From Aquipuribacter hungaricus (GTDB lineage: Bacteria; Actinomycetota; Actinomycetes; Actinomycetales; JBBAYJ01), in NCBI RefSeq assembly GCF_042663885.1, contig NZ_JBHSXV010000001.1: 64,000 nt of DNA; one strand, given 5' to 3'. The notes beneath the pieces are model-generated. The model saw only the letters and a list, made by a program, of their open reading frames with translations. It had not been told where the DNA came from and did not search any database. How positions within the stretch are numbered: the first letter of the stretch is position 1; each line of letters starts with the position of its first letter. A program made the position numbers and the translations under genes. Shown here piece after piece: positions 23,478 to 32,771 of the stretch.

Positions 23478-26400
23478 ATGCCATCCCCCGGACAGCCGTC
23501 GGTCGAGACGGGTCCGGGGACCACGGGCCCGGCGGGGCGCGCCGCGCAGGTGCTCGACCGCGCCCGGACCGCGCTGCTGCAGGACCCGACCGGCACCCGC
23601 GACCTGAGGCCCGTCGAGGCGGCCTGCCTCGACGTCACCTCCGCGCACCCCTCCGGCCAGGCGCACCTGCTCGCCTCGGGCCGGCAGAAGCTGTCGGGCC
23701 TGGTCCGCGACCCGGACGCCCGCGTCGCCGCCCTCGCGCAGCTGCGCCGCTTCCGCGAGGTCGTCGGCTCGCTGGAGGACCGCGGCCATACCGCGGGGCA
23801 CCTGGTCGCCGGGGTCGTCGTGCTGCCCGACGGCGGCGAGATGCCGGTCCTGCTCCGCTCCTGCCGCGTCGGCGGCAGCGGCGAGACCGACGCCCAGGTC
23901 GTGGTCGAGGGCCAGGTCGAGCTCAACCCTGCCCTGGCCCGGGAGCTGCTCGAGCGCAGCGGCGGCACGGTGGACCTGCCGGCGGTGCTCGGGGACCGGC
24001 TGCGGACCAGCGGGAACGGCTTCGACCCCTACCCGCTGCTCGACCTCGTCCAGGCGGCGCTGCCGGGCGTGCCCGGCGCCCTGCTGCGGCGCCGGCTGCT
24101 GCTGGCGCCGGTGTCGCTGGACGGCGACCGGGTCCTCGCCGACCTGGAGCGGCTGCGCACCACCGTCGGCCCGTCCTCGCCGCTGGCCTGGGTGGGCGAC
24201 GAGCAGGACGAGCCCGTCGAGGACCTGCTCGCGCGGGTGGGCCACGGCCTGCCCGTCGTCGACGACCCCGGCCAGGGCGTCCAGGACCTGCTCGAGCGCT
24301 TCTCGCCCGTCCGGCTCGACCCCGACCAGCGGCGCGTCCTCACCGCCGTCCTGGCCGGCCACAGCACCGCCGTGGACGCCCCGCCCGGCGCCGGTGCCAC
24401 CACGTGCGCGACCGCCGTCGCCGCGGTCGCCGCCGCCACCGGCCGGCGCTGCCTGGTCGTGGTCCCCACCCGCGCCGAGGGCGACGTGCTCGTCGACCGG
24501 CTCGTGGCGCTCGGCCTGGGCGACCTCGTCAGCGACGGCTCCGGCCGCCCGGCCGCCTCGACCGAGTCCGCCGCCCGCACCGCGGGGTCCACGGGCGGGC
24601 CCGCCGAGGAGGCCGCCCGGCGCCACGTCGAGGCGGGGGAGCGCTACCGCGCGGCGGTCGCCGAGCTGCGCCGCGTCCGGCGGCCGTGGCAGGTCACCCG
24701 CGCGCAGGTGCTCGAGGTGCTGGCCGAGGCCGCGGTCGAGGGACCCCGGCTCAGCGACGTGGTCCTCGCGCAGGACCCCGGGACCGGGCTGTCGCGCGAG
24801 CAGATGGAGGCCCTGGCAGACGACCTCGCCGAGGCCGTCGCGCTCGGCTCGCTCGAGCCCACCGAGACCGCCTGGACCGGCGCCCGGATCACCGACCGGC
24901 AGGGTGCGCAGGAGGCCCTGGGCCTGTCCGCCCGGCTGCGGGACGGGCTGGTCGCCGAGGCGGTCGACGCCGCCGCCGAGCTCGCGCAGGGCACCGGCAC
25001 CGTCCGTGCCACGACGGTGGCCGAGGTCGCCGAGCGCCACCGCCTGTTCGCCGGCCTGCAGACCACCCTCGACCGGCTCGTCCCCGAGGTGTTCGACGTC
25101 CCGATCCTCGACCTGGTGGCCGCGACCGCCGACGAGGAGTTCCGCCGGACGACCGGCTACACCCTGGGCGGCGCCCAGCGCTGGCGACTGCGCCGGCGGG
25201 CCCGCCAGCTCGTCCGCCCCGGCGTGGAGTGCGACGAGCGCCAGCTGCACCGGCTGCTGTCCGCCGCGGCCGCCCAGCGCCTGGACTGGCAGAAGATCTC
25301 CGAGGGGTCCGGCTGGGCGCACCTGCCCTCCTCGACGGCCGGGCTCGTGGCCACGCTCGGCGAGCTGGTGCGGGCGTGCGAGCGGCTGGACCTGCTCCAC
25401 CCCGGGCTGCAGCTGTCCCGCCGACCGGTCGGCCAGGTCGAGCAGGTGGCCGCCCGGCTGCTCGAGGAGGCCGACGCCCTCGACGACCTGCCCCGCCGCA
25501 CCCTGCTCGAGCAGCGCGTCAGCGAGCGCGGCGGCTCCGGCCTGCTCGCGCACCTGCGCCGGCTGCCGACCGGCACGGTGAGCCCGGGCGCCGCCGCCCG
25601 CGAGCTGCGCCTGGCGTGGTGGACCGGCGTGGCCGAGGCGACCGCGCCCGCCCTGTCGGACCGGGCGGTGACGAGCGAGGCGTCCGAGCGCTACGCCGCC
25701 TCGCAGCGCGACTGGGTGGCCGCCGCCCCCGCCCGCGTCCGCGCCGCCCGCGGCGAGGTGGACAGCGGCTCCCGGCTGGCCGGGCCGGTGCGCGTGCTCG
25801 TCCCCGCCGACGTGGCTGCCCTCCCGGTCGACGACCACGTCGACGTCCTCGTGCTGGACGACGCCGGTCGCGCCGGCTTCCCCGAGGCGTGCGGCGCCCT
25901 GGCCCGCAGCTCGCAGGTGCTCGCCCTCGGCGACCTGGGCGTCGCGCGGCAGGGTTCCGCGCTCGCCGTGCTCGGCAGCTGCCTGCCCGTCGACCGGCTC
26001 CGCACCGGGCACCGCACCCACCAGCCCGCGCTCGCCGGGCTGCCCGCGGTCACCGGCAGCACGCCGGTCCGCAGCACCGGCTCGCCCGCCGCGGAGCCCG
26101 CGGTCACCTGGAACCTCGTCGAGGACGCCGTCGGCCTGCCCGAGGGCGACGCCGACCAGGTCGACAGCACCGAGGTCGAGGTCGACCGGGTGGTCCGCGA
26201 GACGCTGCGCCTCGTCGCCGAGCTCGCCGCGCAGGACCCGCCGCGCTCCGTCGCGGTGGTCGCGCTCACCCGCGCCCACGCGCTCGCCGTCGCGGGCGGG
26301 GTCCGCCGGGCCGTGCGCGCCTACCCGTCGCTCGCCGTGGCGTTCTCCTCGGCGATGCCCGAGCCCGTGGTCGTCGCCTCGGTGGACCAGACCCGCGGCC

Positions 26401-27818
26401 TCGAGCGCGACGAGGTGCTGCTGACGACCGGGTTCGCCCGCACCCCGCACGGTCGCGTGCTGCACCGCTTCGGCCCGCTCGACGCCCCCGGCGGGGCCGG
26501 GCTCATGACGACGGCGGTCAGCCGCGCCCGCCACCGCCTGCACGTGGTGACCGCGCTGCGCGCCCGCGACCTGGACCCCTCGCGGCTGAAGACCCCCGGC
26601 GCGGTCTCCCTCGCCCGCACGCTCGCCGCCGTGGAGCAGGCGGCCGGGCAGCGGCGCCCCGGCCGCGGCGGCGACACCCGCCCGGTGCGCGACGCGGCTC
26701 CGGTGCGGGGCACCTCACCGTCGCCGGACGCCGGCGCGCTGCCGGCGCCGCACCCGCGCTCGGCCGTGCTCCAGGTGCTCGCGCAGGAGATCGAGGCGCT
26801 CGGCGCGCACGTCACCGCCGGCCCCGGCGGCGGGCTCGCCGTCGCCCGCCCCCCGCACGACCCGTGGCTGGTCGTCGACGTGGACGTCGACCACCCGGAC
26901 CCCGCCCTGCTCGTCGGCCGCCGTGCCGGGCTGGCCGAGGCCGGCTGGGAGCACCGCCTCGTGGCGGCCGAGCTCGTGGCGGCCGACGTCGCCGGGGTGG
27001 CCCTGGGCCTGGTCGGCCCGCGGCCCGATGACGCCGAGGCGTTCGACGGGGACATCGTTGGTTCGGACAGCGCGACCGCTACGGCTGGTGGGACTCCGGG
27101 TGGCGCCCCTGCCCCCGACGAGACACCGGCGGGCGACGGCCTGGACCGGGCGAGCTCCGGGGCGGTCCAGGTCGCTGCCGACCCGTCGGACGACGGCGCC
27201 CAGCATGACGCCGCCACGCCTGCTCCGGGTGACTCGGGTGCCTCGACCAAGGGTGCCTCGATCGGGGTCGCTTCGAGCGATGGCGCCTCCAGCGACGGTG
27301 CCAGGGGCAATGGCGCCGACACCGCCGGGGCCGTTGGTGCCGGGGTCGACAGCGCCGGGGCTGACAGCGCCGGGGCTGACACCTCCGGGGCTGACACCTC
27401 CGGGGCTGACACCTCCGGGGCTGACACCTCCGGGGCTGACACCGCCGGGGCCACCGGCGCCGAGGTCGATGACGCCGACACCGCCGTCGTGCCCGGGACC
27501 GCGCCCGACGACGGCACCACTGGCGAGCCGCTCGACCAGGACCCAGCCCCTGGCGGTTCCGCGGCCCCGCGCGACAGTGGAACCGCCGGCCCGGTGCAGG
27601 TCGTCGACCTCCGCGGCGACTCGGGAAACCCCCGCCAGGCAGGTGCGCCGTCGACGACCGGCCCGACGCCCCCTACCCACGTGCCGTCGCGCGCCGGGCT
27701 CCGTGGCGAGCCGGTCGTCCCCGGCGTCTCCTCCGACGACACCGACCTGGGCTGGGGCGGCCGCCCGGACGGCGACGACGACGACCGCATCCTCAGGGAG
27801 CGCCCGCCCCACTGGTGA
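23478..27818 (+). CDS. Large superfamily-1 helicase-like protein with degenerate Walker A
   Basis: A 1446-residue protein. The ATP-loop equivalent reads DAPPGAGATTC (residues about 300-310) where active enzymes have GPPGTGKT: Ala307 replaces the catalytic Lys. A Walker-B-like VLVLDDAGRAGFPE follows near residue 795, then UvrD/Upf1-type C-terminal motifs (VDQTRGLERDEVLLTTG; TAVSRARHRLHVVTAL, about 970-1030). After a linker, an endonuclease-like segment (LGAHVTAGPGGGLAVARPPHDPWLVVDVDVD) recalls the C-terminal nuclease of DUF4011-type helicases. The last 250 residues are disordered, with SGADT pentapeptide repeats. Probably lost or altered ATP hydrolysis. Confidence 0.75.
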   Translation: MPSPGQPSVETGPGTTGPAGRAAQVLDRARTALLQDPTGTRDLRPVEAACLDVTSAHPSGQAHLLASGRQKLSGLVRDPDARVAALAQLRRFREVVGSLEDRGHTAGHLVAGVVVLPDGGEMPVLLRSCRVGGSGETDAQVVVEGQVELNPALARELLERSGGTVDLPAVLGDRLRTSGNGFDPYPLLDLVQAALPGVPGALLRRRLLLAPVSLDGDRVLADLERLRTTVGPSSPLAWVGDEQDEPVEDLLARVGHGLPVVDDPGQGVQDLLERFSPVRLDPDQRRVLTAVLAGHSTAVDAPPGAGATTCATAVAAVAAATGRRCLVVVPTRAEGDVLVDRLVALGLGDLVSDGSGRPAASTESAARTAGSTGGPAEEAARRHVEAGERYRAAVAELRRVRRPWQVTRAQVLEVLAEAAVEGPRLSDVVLAQDPGTGLSREQMEALADDLAEAVALGSLEPTETAWTGARITDRQGAQEALGLSARLRDGLVAEAVDAAAELAQGTGTVRATTVAEVAERHRLFAGLQTTLDRLVPEVFDVPILDLVAATADEEFRRTTGYTLGGAQRWRLRRRARQLVRPGVECDERQLHRLLSAAAAQRLDWQKISEGSGWAHLPSSTAGLVATLGELVRACERLDLLHPGLQLSRRPVGQVEQVAARLLEEADALDDLPRRTLLEQRVSERGGSGLLAHLRRLPTGTVSPGAAARELRLAWWTGVAEATAPALSDRAVTSEASERYAASQRDWVAAAPARVRAARGEVDSGSRLAGPVRVLVPADVAALPVDDHVDVLVLDDAGRAGFPEACGALARSSQVLALGDLGVARQGSALAVLGSCLPVDRLRTGHRTHQPALAGLPAVTGSTPVRSTGSPAAEPAVTWNLVEDAVGLPEGDADQVDSTEVEVDRVVRETLRLVAELAAQDPPRSVAVVALTRAHALAVAGGVRRAVRAYPSLAVAFSSAMPEPVVVASVDQTRGLERDEVLLTTGFARTPHGRVLHRFGPLDAPGGAGLMTTAVSRARHRLHVVTALRARDLDPSRLKTPGAVSLARTLAAVEQAAGQRRPGRGGDTRPVRDAAPVRGTSPSPDAGALPAPHPRSAVLQVLAQEIEALGAHVTAGPGGGLAVARPPHDPWLVVDVDVDHPDPALLVGRRAGLAEAGWEHRLVAAELVAADVAGVALGLVGPRPDDAEAFDGDIVGSDSATATAGGTPGGAPAPDETPAGDGLDRASSGAVQVAADPSDDGAQHDAATPAPGDSGASTKGASIGVASSDGASSDGARGNGADTAGAVGAGVDSAGADSAGADTSGADTSGADTSGADTSGADTAGATGAEVDDADTAVVPGTAPDDGTTGEPLDQDPAPGGSAAPRDSGTAGPVQVVDLRGDSGNPRQAGAPSTTGPTPPTHVPSRAGLRGEPVVPGVSSDDTDLGWGGRPDGDDDDRILRERPPHW
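27348..27452 (+). repeat. Seven tandem 15-base in-frame repeats
   Basis: Seven consecutive units of the form GACACCTCCGGGGCT, four of them identical and the others with one or two changes, coding (DTSGA)n in the disordered tail of the helicase-like protein. Copy number is likely to vary between strains. Confidence 0.85.
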
Positions 27819-27851
27819 CCCGGCCGGGCGCGCGTGCGCCCGGCCGGACCG

Positions 27852-28250
27852 TCAGCGCTGCTGCGCCCGCAGCAGGTCGCGGATCTCGGTGAGCAGCTCG
27901 ACGTCCGGCGCCGGGCCCTCCTCGGCAGCGAGCTGCCCGCGGTTGCGGAGCTCGGTGAGCTTGTTCATGGGCAGCACGAACACGAAGTAGACGACGGCCG
28001 CGGTGATGAGGAACTGCAGGATGCCGCCGATGACCGCGCCGAAGTTGACGAGCGTCGCCTCGTTGCCCGCGCGCAGCAGGATAGACAGGCCGGGCACGTC
28101 CCCGCCGCCCCCCGCGGCCGCCAGCACCGGGTTGATGATGTTCTCGGTGAACGAGGCCACCAGCGCCGCGAAGGCGGTGCCGATGACCACCGCCACGGCG
28201 AGCTCGACGATGTTGCCGCGGAGGACGAAGTCCCTGAAGCCTGTGAGCAT
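27852..28250 (-). CDS. mscL: Large-conductance mechanosensitive channel MscL
   Basis: A 132-residue protein of standard length. LTGFRDFVLRGNIVELAVAVVIGTAFAALVASFTENIINPVL is the amphipathic N-terminus and first pore-lining helix; NFGAVIGGILQFLITAAVVYFVFV is the second; a cytoplasmic helix (LLTEIRDLLRAQQ) ends it. It opens under membrane tension to release solutes on hypo-osmotic shock. ATG start with AGGAG upstream on the coding strand. Confidence 0.96.
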   Translation of the reverse strand: MLTGFRDFVLRGNIVELAVAVVIGTAFAALVASFTENIINPVLAAAGGGGDVPGLSILLRAGNEATLVNFGAVIGGILQFLITAAVVYFVFVLPMNKLTELRNRGQLAAEEGPAPDVELLTEIRDLLRAQQR

Positions 28251-28355
28251 GCGGTCTCCTGGGTGGCTGGTCGCTGGCAGGGCGGCGCCGGTCGGCGCCC
28301 CCCGGTCCAGGACCCTAGCCAGGCTCCCGGGGGTCCGGTACCCCCGTCCCGGTCG

Positions 28356-28913
28356 TCACGGCTGGCCCCGGACGGCGACGAGCAGCGCTGTCCCTGCCCG
28401 GGCCGCCAGCGCGGCGGCCTCGCCGTCGGTCACCGCCAGGGCGATACCCGTCGCCGCGGGGGCACCCGTGAGCAGCCCGGACCCGCCGCCGCCTGCGCCG
28501 TCGACCGGTCCGGCACCGGTCAGCCCCCCGACCGCCGGCGGGCCCACGACGAGCGCCCCGTCGACGACCCGCTGCCCCGGCGGAGCCGGACCCTCGGCGA
28601 ACGGGTCGGAGGCGACCGGGGACACGGCGGCGTAGACGTCGACCCGGCTGCCGGGCGGGGCGAGCGCCAGCACGGCGGGGTCAGCCGGCTGCACGGCCAC
28701 CAGCACGCGGTCCACCGGCACGACGAGCCCCGGCGGGGGCAGGCCCACCGCGTCCGTGCCCGGCCCGGCGCCCAGGGCCAGGGCGGTCGCCAGCACTACG
28801 GCCACGGGGAGCAGCAGCGGCCGGGCCCGGGCGGCGGTGCGCCTCACACGCCGGCGCGACCCGGGGTCGAAGCCGACCCGGCCGGCGCCCGACGGCCACG
28901 CTGGTGTCCTCAC
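28356..28913 (-). CDS. SAF/CpaB-like membrane-anchored protein
   Basis: A 185-residue protein. A basic N-terminus (RRRVRRTAARARP) is followed by one membrane helix (LLLPVAVVLATALALGAG) and a periplasm-side domain with VPVDRVLVAVQPADPAVLALAPPGSRVDVYAAV, the pattern of CpaB/RcpC SAF-type domains of Flp pilus proteins. No other pilus genes are nearby. Orphan SAF proteins of this kind are common in actinobacteria beside mscL and fmdB. Confidence 0.7.
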   Translation of the reverse strand: MRTPAWPSGAGRVGFDPGSRRRVRRTAARARPLLLPVAVVLATALALGAGPGTDAVGLPPPGLVVPVDRVLVAVQPADPAVLALAPPGSRVDVYAAVSPVASDPFAEGPAPPGQRVVDGALVVGPPAVGGLTGAGPVDGAGGGGSGLLTGAPAATGIALAVTDGEAAALAARAGTALLVAVRGQP

Positions 28914-29013
28914 CCGGCGATCGTGCTCGTCGCGGCGACCTTGTCGGACGGCCGACCGGGTGGCCTGTGGACGCGGCGGTCACCGGCCGCCTGTGGGTAC
29001 GGCCGGCCGCCGG

Positions 29014-29445
29014 TCAGGCGGCGGAGGTCCCGGACGAGCCCGAGGAGCTGGACGAGGACGAGCCGGACGAGCCGGACGAGGACGAGCCGGACGAGCCGGA
29101 CGAGGACGAGCCGGACGAGGACGAGCCGGACGACGACGCGGCGGCGGGAGCCTTGGCGGGGGTGCCCGTGGTGCCCGACCCGCCGGTCGACGACCCGGAC
29201 GAGGAGTCCGAGGACGACGACGACGAGGACGACTCGGAGGAGCCGCCCGAGACGCTGCCGCTCGTGCCGTTGCGCGAGTCGGTCCGGTAGAAGCCCGAGC
29301 CCTTGAAGACGACGCCGACGGCGCCGAACTTCTTGCGGAGCCGTCCCTGGCACTGCGGGCACTCGGTGAGCGAGGCCTCGGAGAAGGACTGCTGGGCGTC
29401 GAACTCGTGACCGCACGCGGTGCACGCGTAGGCGTACGTCGGCAC
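29014..29445 (-). CDS. FmdB-family zinc-ribbon protein with Ser/Gly-rich tail
   Basis: A 143-residue protein from a GTG (VPTYAYACTACGHEFD). Residues 1-45 are the FmdB putative regulatory zinc ribbon with four cysteines (CTAC and CPQC). FKGSGFYRTD marks the end of the domain. The remaining 90 residues are almost only Ser and Gly, longer than in most members, and are encoded by a near-repetitive CGGACGAGGACGAGC sequence. Role unknown; family members are often near mscL in actinobacteria. Confidence 0.88.
   Translation of the reverse strand: MPTYAYACTACGHEFDAQQSFSEASLTECPQCQGRLRKKFGAVGVVFKGSGFYRTDSRNGTSGSVSGGSSESSSSSSSSDSSSGSSTGGSGTTGTPAKAPAAASSSGSSSSGSSSSGSSGSSSSGSSGSSSSSSSGSSGTSAA
29035..29140. 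repeat. Simple-sequence DNA coding the FmdB tail
   Basis: On the plus strand, combinations of GACGAG, GACGAGCC and GGACGAG repeat without long interruption. Read on the minus strand they give the Ser/Gly tail; read on the plus strand they give an Asp/Glu/Pro-rich frame that is a shadow. Confidence 0.7.
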
Positions 29446-29575
29446 GTGGCCTCCTGGCGTCCTGGGGGCACGGGGCCCTGGTGTGGGGGCGACGACTGGC
29501 ACTCAGTCGCGGCGAGTGCCAAGAGTACCGCCCCGGCGGGGACCCGGGCGCGGGCCGGCCGGGCGGCCGGTGCGC

Positions 29576-30202
29576 TCAGCCGGTCGCGAGGGCCAGGAAC
29601 TCCTGGCGGGTGCGGGCGTCCTCGCGGACCCTGCCGAGCAGGGCCGACGTGGTAGTGCTCGAGCCCCTGGCCTGCACGCCGCGCACGGTCATGCACGTGT
29701 GCTCCGCGGACAGGACGACCCCGACGCCGCGCGGGGCGAGGTGCTCCTGCAGGTACCGGGCGATCTGCTGGGTCATCCGCTCCTGCACCTGCGGCCGCTT
29801 GGCGAACAGCTCGACGACGCGGGCGAGCTTGGACAGCCCGAGGATCCGCCCGCCGGGCAGGTAGGCGACCGTCGCGGTACCGGTGAAGGGGAGCAGGTGG
29901 TGCTCGCACACGGACGTGAAGGGGATGTCGCGGGCCACGACCATCTCGTCGTAGCCCTCGTCGTTGGCGAAGGTCGTCATCTCGAACGGCCGGGGCCGGA
30001 ACATCTCGGCGTACGCGCGGGCCATCCGGTCGGGGGTCCGGTCCAGCCCCGGGGCGCTGAGGTCCATCCCGAGGGCCTCGAGGAACGCCCGTGCGGCGGC
30101 GGTCGCGGCCGGCAGGTCGGGCTCCGGCAGCGGCCCGGTGACGACCTCCGGTCCGGTCGCCGGGCGCAGCGAGCGCCGGCCGGCGGGCTGGGGGACGGTC
30201 AC
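29576..30202 (-). CDS. folE: GTP cyclohydrolase I
   Basis: A 208-residue enzyme converting GTP to dihydroneopterin triphosphate, the first step of folate synthesis. Zinc ligands are seen: Cys99 and His102 in TSVCEHHLLPF and Cys170 in SAEHTCMTVRG. GTATVAYLPGGRILGLSKLARVV and RGVQARGSSTTTSALLG complete the signature. GTG start. Other folate genes are not in the window, but formyl-THF cyclo-ligase lies 2 kb away. Confidence 0.97.
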   Translation of the reverse strand: MTVPQPAGRRSLRPATGPEVVTGPLPEPDLPAATAAARAFLEALGMDLSAPGLDRTPDRMARAYAEMFRPRPFEMTTFANDEGYDEMVVARDIPFTSVCEHHLLPFTGTATVAYLPGGRILGLSKLARVVELFAKRPQVQERMTQQIARYLQEHLAPRGVGVVLSAEHTCMTVRGVQARGSSTTTSALLGRVREDARTRQEFLALATG

Positions 30203-30263
30203 GTGGGCTCCCTCCGGGGCGTCGGGTCAGGGTCCGCCGCTCCGGCGTCACCGTAGCGACGCC

Positions 30264-31841
30264 TCAGGGCGCCTGCCTGCCCCTCGGCAGCGCCCGGCGG
30301 ACCACCACGCCGCCGGCAGGGGCGTCCGGGCGGGCGACCGCGGAATGGCCGGCGTCGTCGTCGCCCCAGCTGGCGAGGCGGCCGCCCTCGCTGACGGCCC
30401 GCAGCCGCCGGTCGACCCGGTCGCGGACGGCGGGCGTGGTGACGACGAGCAGGGAGTCGCCGTGGCGCAGCGTCGTCGTGGGCGTCGGCACGACGGCGCC
30501 GTCGGGGCGGACGACGAGCGAGACGTGGGCCGGCTGCGGCAGCCGCAGCTCCTGCACGCTCACCCCGTGCAGCCGCGAGGAGTCGTGGACGTGGACCTCG
30601 AGCAGGTCTGCGCCCATCCGGCCCAGGGGGGTGCTCTCGACGTCGACGTCCTCGCTGTCCAGCCGCTCGACCAGCCCGAGCCGCCGCGCCAGCACGGGCA
30701 GCGTCGGTGCCTGCAGCAGCACGGACACCACGACGACGACGAACACGACGTCGAAGATGCGCTGCGCGCCCGGCGCGCCCTCGACGACCGGGATGGTGGC
30801 CAGGACGATCGGCACCGCCCCGCGCAGGCCCGCCCACGACAGGAACACCTGCTCCCGCCAGGGCACCCGGAACCACACCATCGACGACATCACCGACAGC
30901 GGCCGGGCGACGAGGACGAGCACCGCCGTCACCGCGAGCGCCGGCAGCACGACCCCGGGCAGCCGGGACGGGGTGACGAGCAGCCCGAGCAGGACGAACA
31001 GGCCGATCTGCGCGAGCCAGCCGAGCGAGGTCGCGAAGCCGCGGGTGGCCGCACCGTGGGGGAGCCGGCGGTTGCCGAGCACGAGGGCGGCGACGTAGAC
31101 GGCGAGGAACCCGCTGCCGTGGACGAGGTGCGCGGCCCCGTAGGCGATGCCGACCGCGGCGACGACGGCCAGCGGGAACGGCCCGGACACCGGCGTCGCC
31201 AGCCGCGACAGCACGGCCGCGCCGAGCCAGCCCACCGCCACCCCGACGACGAGCCCGATGACCAGCGCGGCCGCGGCCAGCAGGACGGCCAGCCACCACG
31301 GCTCTCCCTCCTGCCCTGTCGCGGACGCCGTGAGGGCGATGACGGCCAGCACGGCCGGGGCGTCGTTGAACCCGGACTCGGCCTCGAGCATCCCCACCAC
31401 GCGGCGGGGCAGCCGCACCGAGCGCAGCACGGAGAACACGGCGGCGGAGTCGGTGCTGGCGACCACGGCCCCGAGCAGCATCGAGGTCAGCAGGTCGAGG
31501 TCGAGCAGCAGCCAGGCCCCCACGCCGGTGACGAGGAACGACACGCACGTGCCGACCGTGGCCAGCAGCGAGGCCGGGGCCAGGGACGACCGGATCGACT
31601 CCCACCGGGTGGTGAGCCCGCCCTCGGCGAGGATGAGCCCGAGCGCGACGTACCCGGCGTCCTGCGCGAGCTGCTGGTCGTCGAAGGGGATGCCGAGGAC
31701 GTCCTCGCCGAGCACGATGCCGAGGCCCAGGTAGAGCAGGAGCGACGGCAGACCGGTCCGGGTCGACAGCCGGACCGCGGCGACCGCCGCGATGAGCACG
31801 ACCGCCCCGACGACCAGGACGAGCTCTGGCGCGACGGTCAT
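30264..31841 (-). CDS. CPA1-family K+/H+ or Na+/H+ antiporter with RCK-C domain
   Basis: A 525-residue protein. Twelve or so membrane helices (residues 5-395) with the family signatures LGEDVLGIPF, GLILAEGGL, STDSAAVFSVL and FNDAPAVL; the Asp in FNDAP is the ion-binding type residue. A TrkA-C/RCK-C domain (about 420-490: LLEVHVHDSSRLHGVSVQEL...HGDSLLVVT) follows, as in NhaP2/CvrA. It exchanges cations for protons across the cytoplasmic membrane. Starts at an ATG. Confidence 0.9.
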   Translation of the reverse strand: MTVAPELVLVVGAVVLIAAVAAVRLSTRTGLPSLLLYLGLGIVLGEDVLGIPFDDQQLAQDAGYVALGLILAEGGLTTRWESIRSSLAPASLLATVGTCVSFLVTGVGAWLLLDLDLLTSMLLGAVVASTDSAAVFSVLRSVRLPRRVVGMLEAESGFNDAPAVLAVIALTASATGQEGEPWWLAVLLAAAALVIGLVVGVAVGWLGAAVLSRLATPVSGPFPLAVVAAVGIAYGAAHLVHGSGFLAVYVAALVLGNRRLPHGAATRGFATSLGWLAQIGLFVLLGLLVTPSRLPGVVLPALAVTAVLVLVARPLSVMSSMVWFRVPWREQVFLSWAGLRGAVPIVLATIPVVEGAPGAQRIFDVVFVVVVVSVLLQAPTLPVLARRLGLVERLDSEDVDVESTPLGRMGADLLEVHVHDSSRLHGVSVQELRLPQPAHVSLVVRPDGAVVPTPTTTLRHGDSLLVVTTPAVRDRVDRRLRAVSEGGRLASWGDDDAGHSAVARPDAPAGGVVVRRALPRGRQAP

Positions 31842-32032
31842 CAGAGGTCCTCCTGCCGGTCGGCCTGGCCTGGTATCGGTCGGTCGGTCGGGGGACGGGG
31901 CGACGGCGGTGCTGCCGGCGTCGTCCGTGAGGAGGTCCGGGGCGGTCCGTGTGCGAGCGGGAGGCCCCGGGAACCCGTCCGGGCCCCAGGGTACGGGAAC
32001 GAGGCCTCCCCGGGCCGGGACCGACCAGCGAA

Positions 32033-32713
32033 TCAGCGGAGCAGGACCACCCCGGACGGCGTGAGGGCCCCGTGCACGGCGACGTCGTGCGGTTCGCGCG
32101 GCAGCAGGTCGTCGAGGACCTCGTCGTCGTGGACGACGGCGAGGACCAGCGGGCCTCCCTCGCCCGGTCGACGGCCCGGGGCCGTGTGCGCGCGGGCCAG
32201 CGCGCGGTCGTAGGACCCGCCGCCCTGGCCCAGCCGGGTGCCGGCCCGGTCGACCGCGAGCGCCGGCACCAGGACGAGGTCGCACGAGGCCACCGCCGCG
32301 GTCCCGAGCCGCGGGCCGCCCGGGCGCAGGGGGTCGCCGCCGAGGTCCCCGGCGGCTGTGCCGGGTCCGCCGGGCCCGGGGTCGCGCACCCAGTCCAGGT
32401 CGAGGTCCGGCAGCAGGACGGGCAGCAGCACCGGCCGCCCTCGCGCCAGCAGAGCGCCGCGGAGCGGGCCCGTGCCCGGCTCGGCCGGCAGCGAGACATA
32501 GCAGGCGACGGGCCGGGCAGCCGGTGGGCCGGACGGGCGGTCGGTGACGGTGCCCCGCTCCGGGTCCCGGGCCCCCGCGGCGAGCAGCGCAGCGTCCACG
32601 TGGGAGGCGAGCGCCTGCTCCACCGCGGCGGCCACGGACGGGTCGCGCGTCGTCCGGCCGCCCCGCACCCGCGCGCGCGTCACCGCCTTGGCGGAGCGCG
32701 GTGGGGGCGACAT
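32033..32713 (-). CDS. 5-formyltetrahydrofolate cyclo-ligase family protein
   Basis: A 226-residue enzyme from an ATG (MSPPPRSAKAVTRARVR). VACYVSLPAEPGTGPL, RPVLLPVLLPDLDLDW and the GQGGGSYDRALA loop (ATP/folate binding) near residue 165 identify the 5-FTHF cyclo-ligase fold; PHDVAVHGALTPSGVV is the usual C-terminus. It makes 5,10-methenyl-THF from 5-formyl-THF using ATP. It is divergent from the diguanylate cyclase gene at 32772. Confidence 0.9.
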   Translation of the reverse strand: MSPPPRSAKAVTRARVRGGRTTRDPSVAAAVEQALASHVDAALLAAGARDPERGTVTDRPSGPPAARPVACYVSLPAEPGTGPLRGALLARGRPVLLPVLLPDLDLDWVRDPGPGGPGTAAGDLGGDPLRPGGPRLGTAAVASCDLVLVPALAVDRAGTRLGQGGGSYDRALARAHTAPGRRPGEGGPLVLAVVHDDEVLDDLLPREPHDVAVHGALTPSGVVLLR

Positions 32714-32771
32714 GGGAGGATCCTGGCTGATCGGACACGGCGTCAGACCCCGGCGCCAGGCGGGAGGCACC

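Noticed and set aside
29035..29290. Plus-strand acidic Asp/Glu/Pro-rich protein
   Set aside because: It is the complement of the Ser/Gly tail of the FmdB-like gene, which has a recognisable zinc-ribbon domain.
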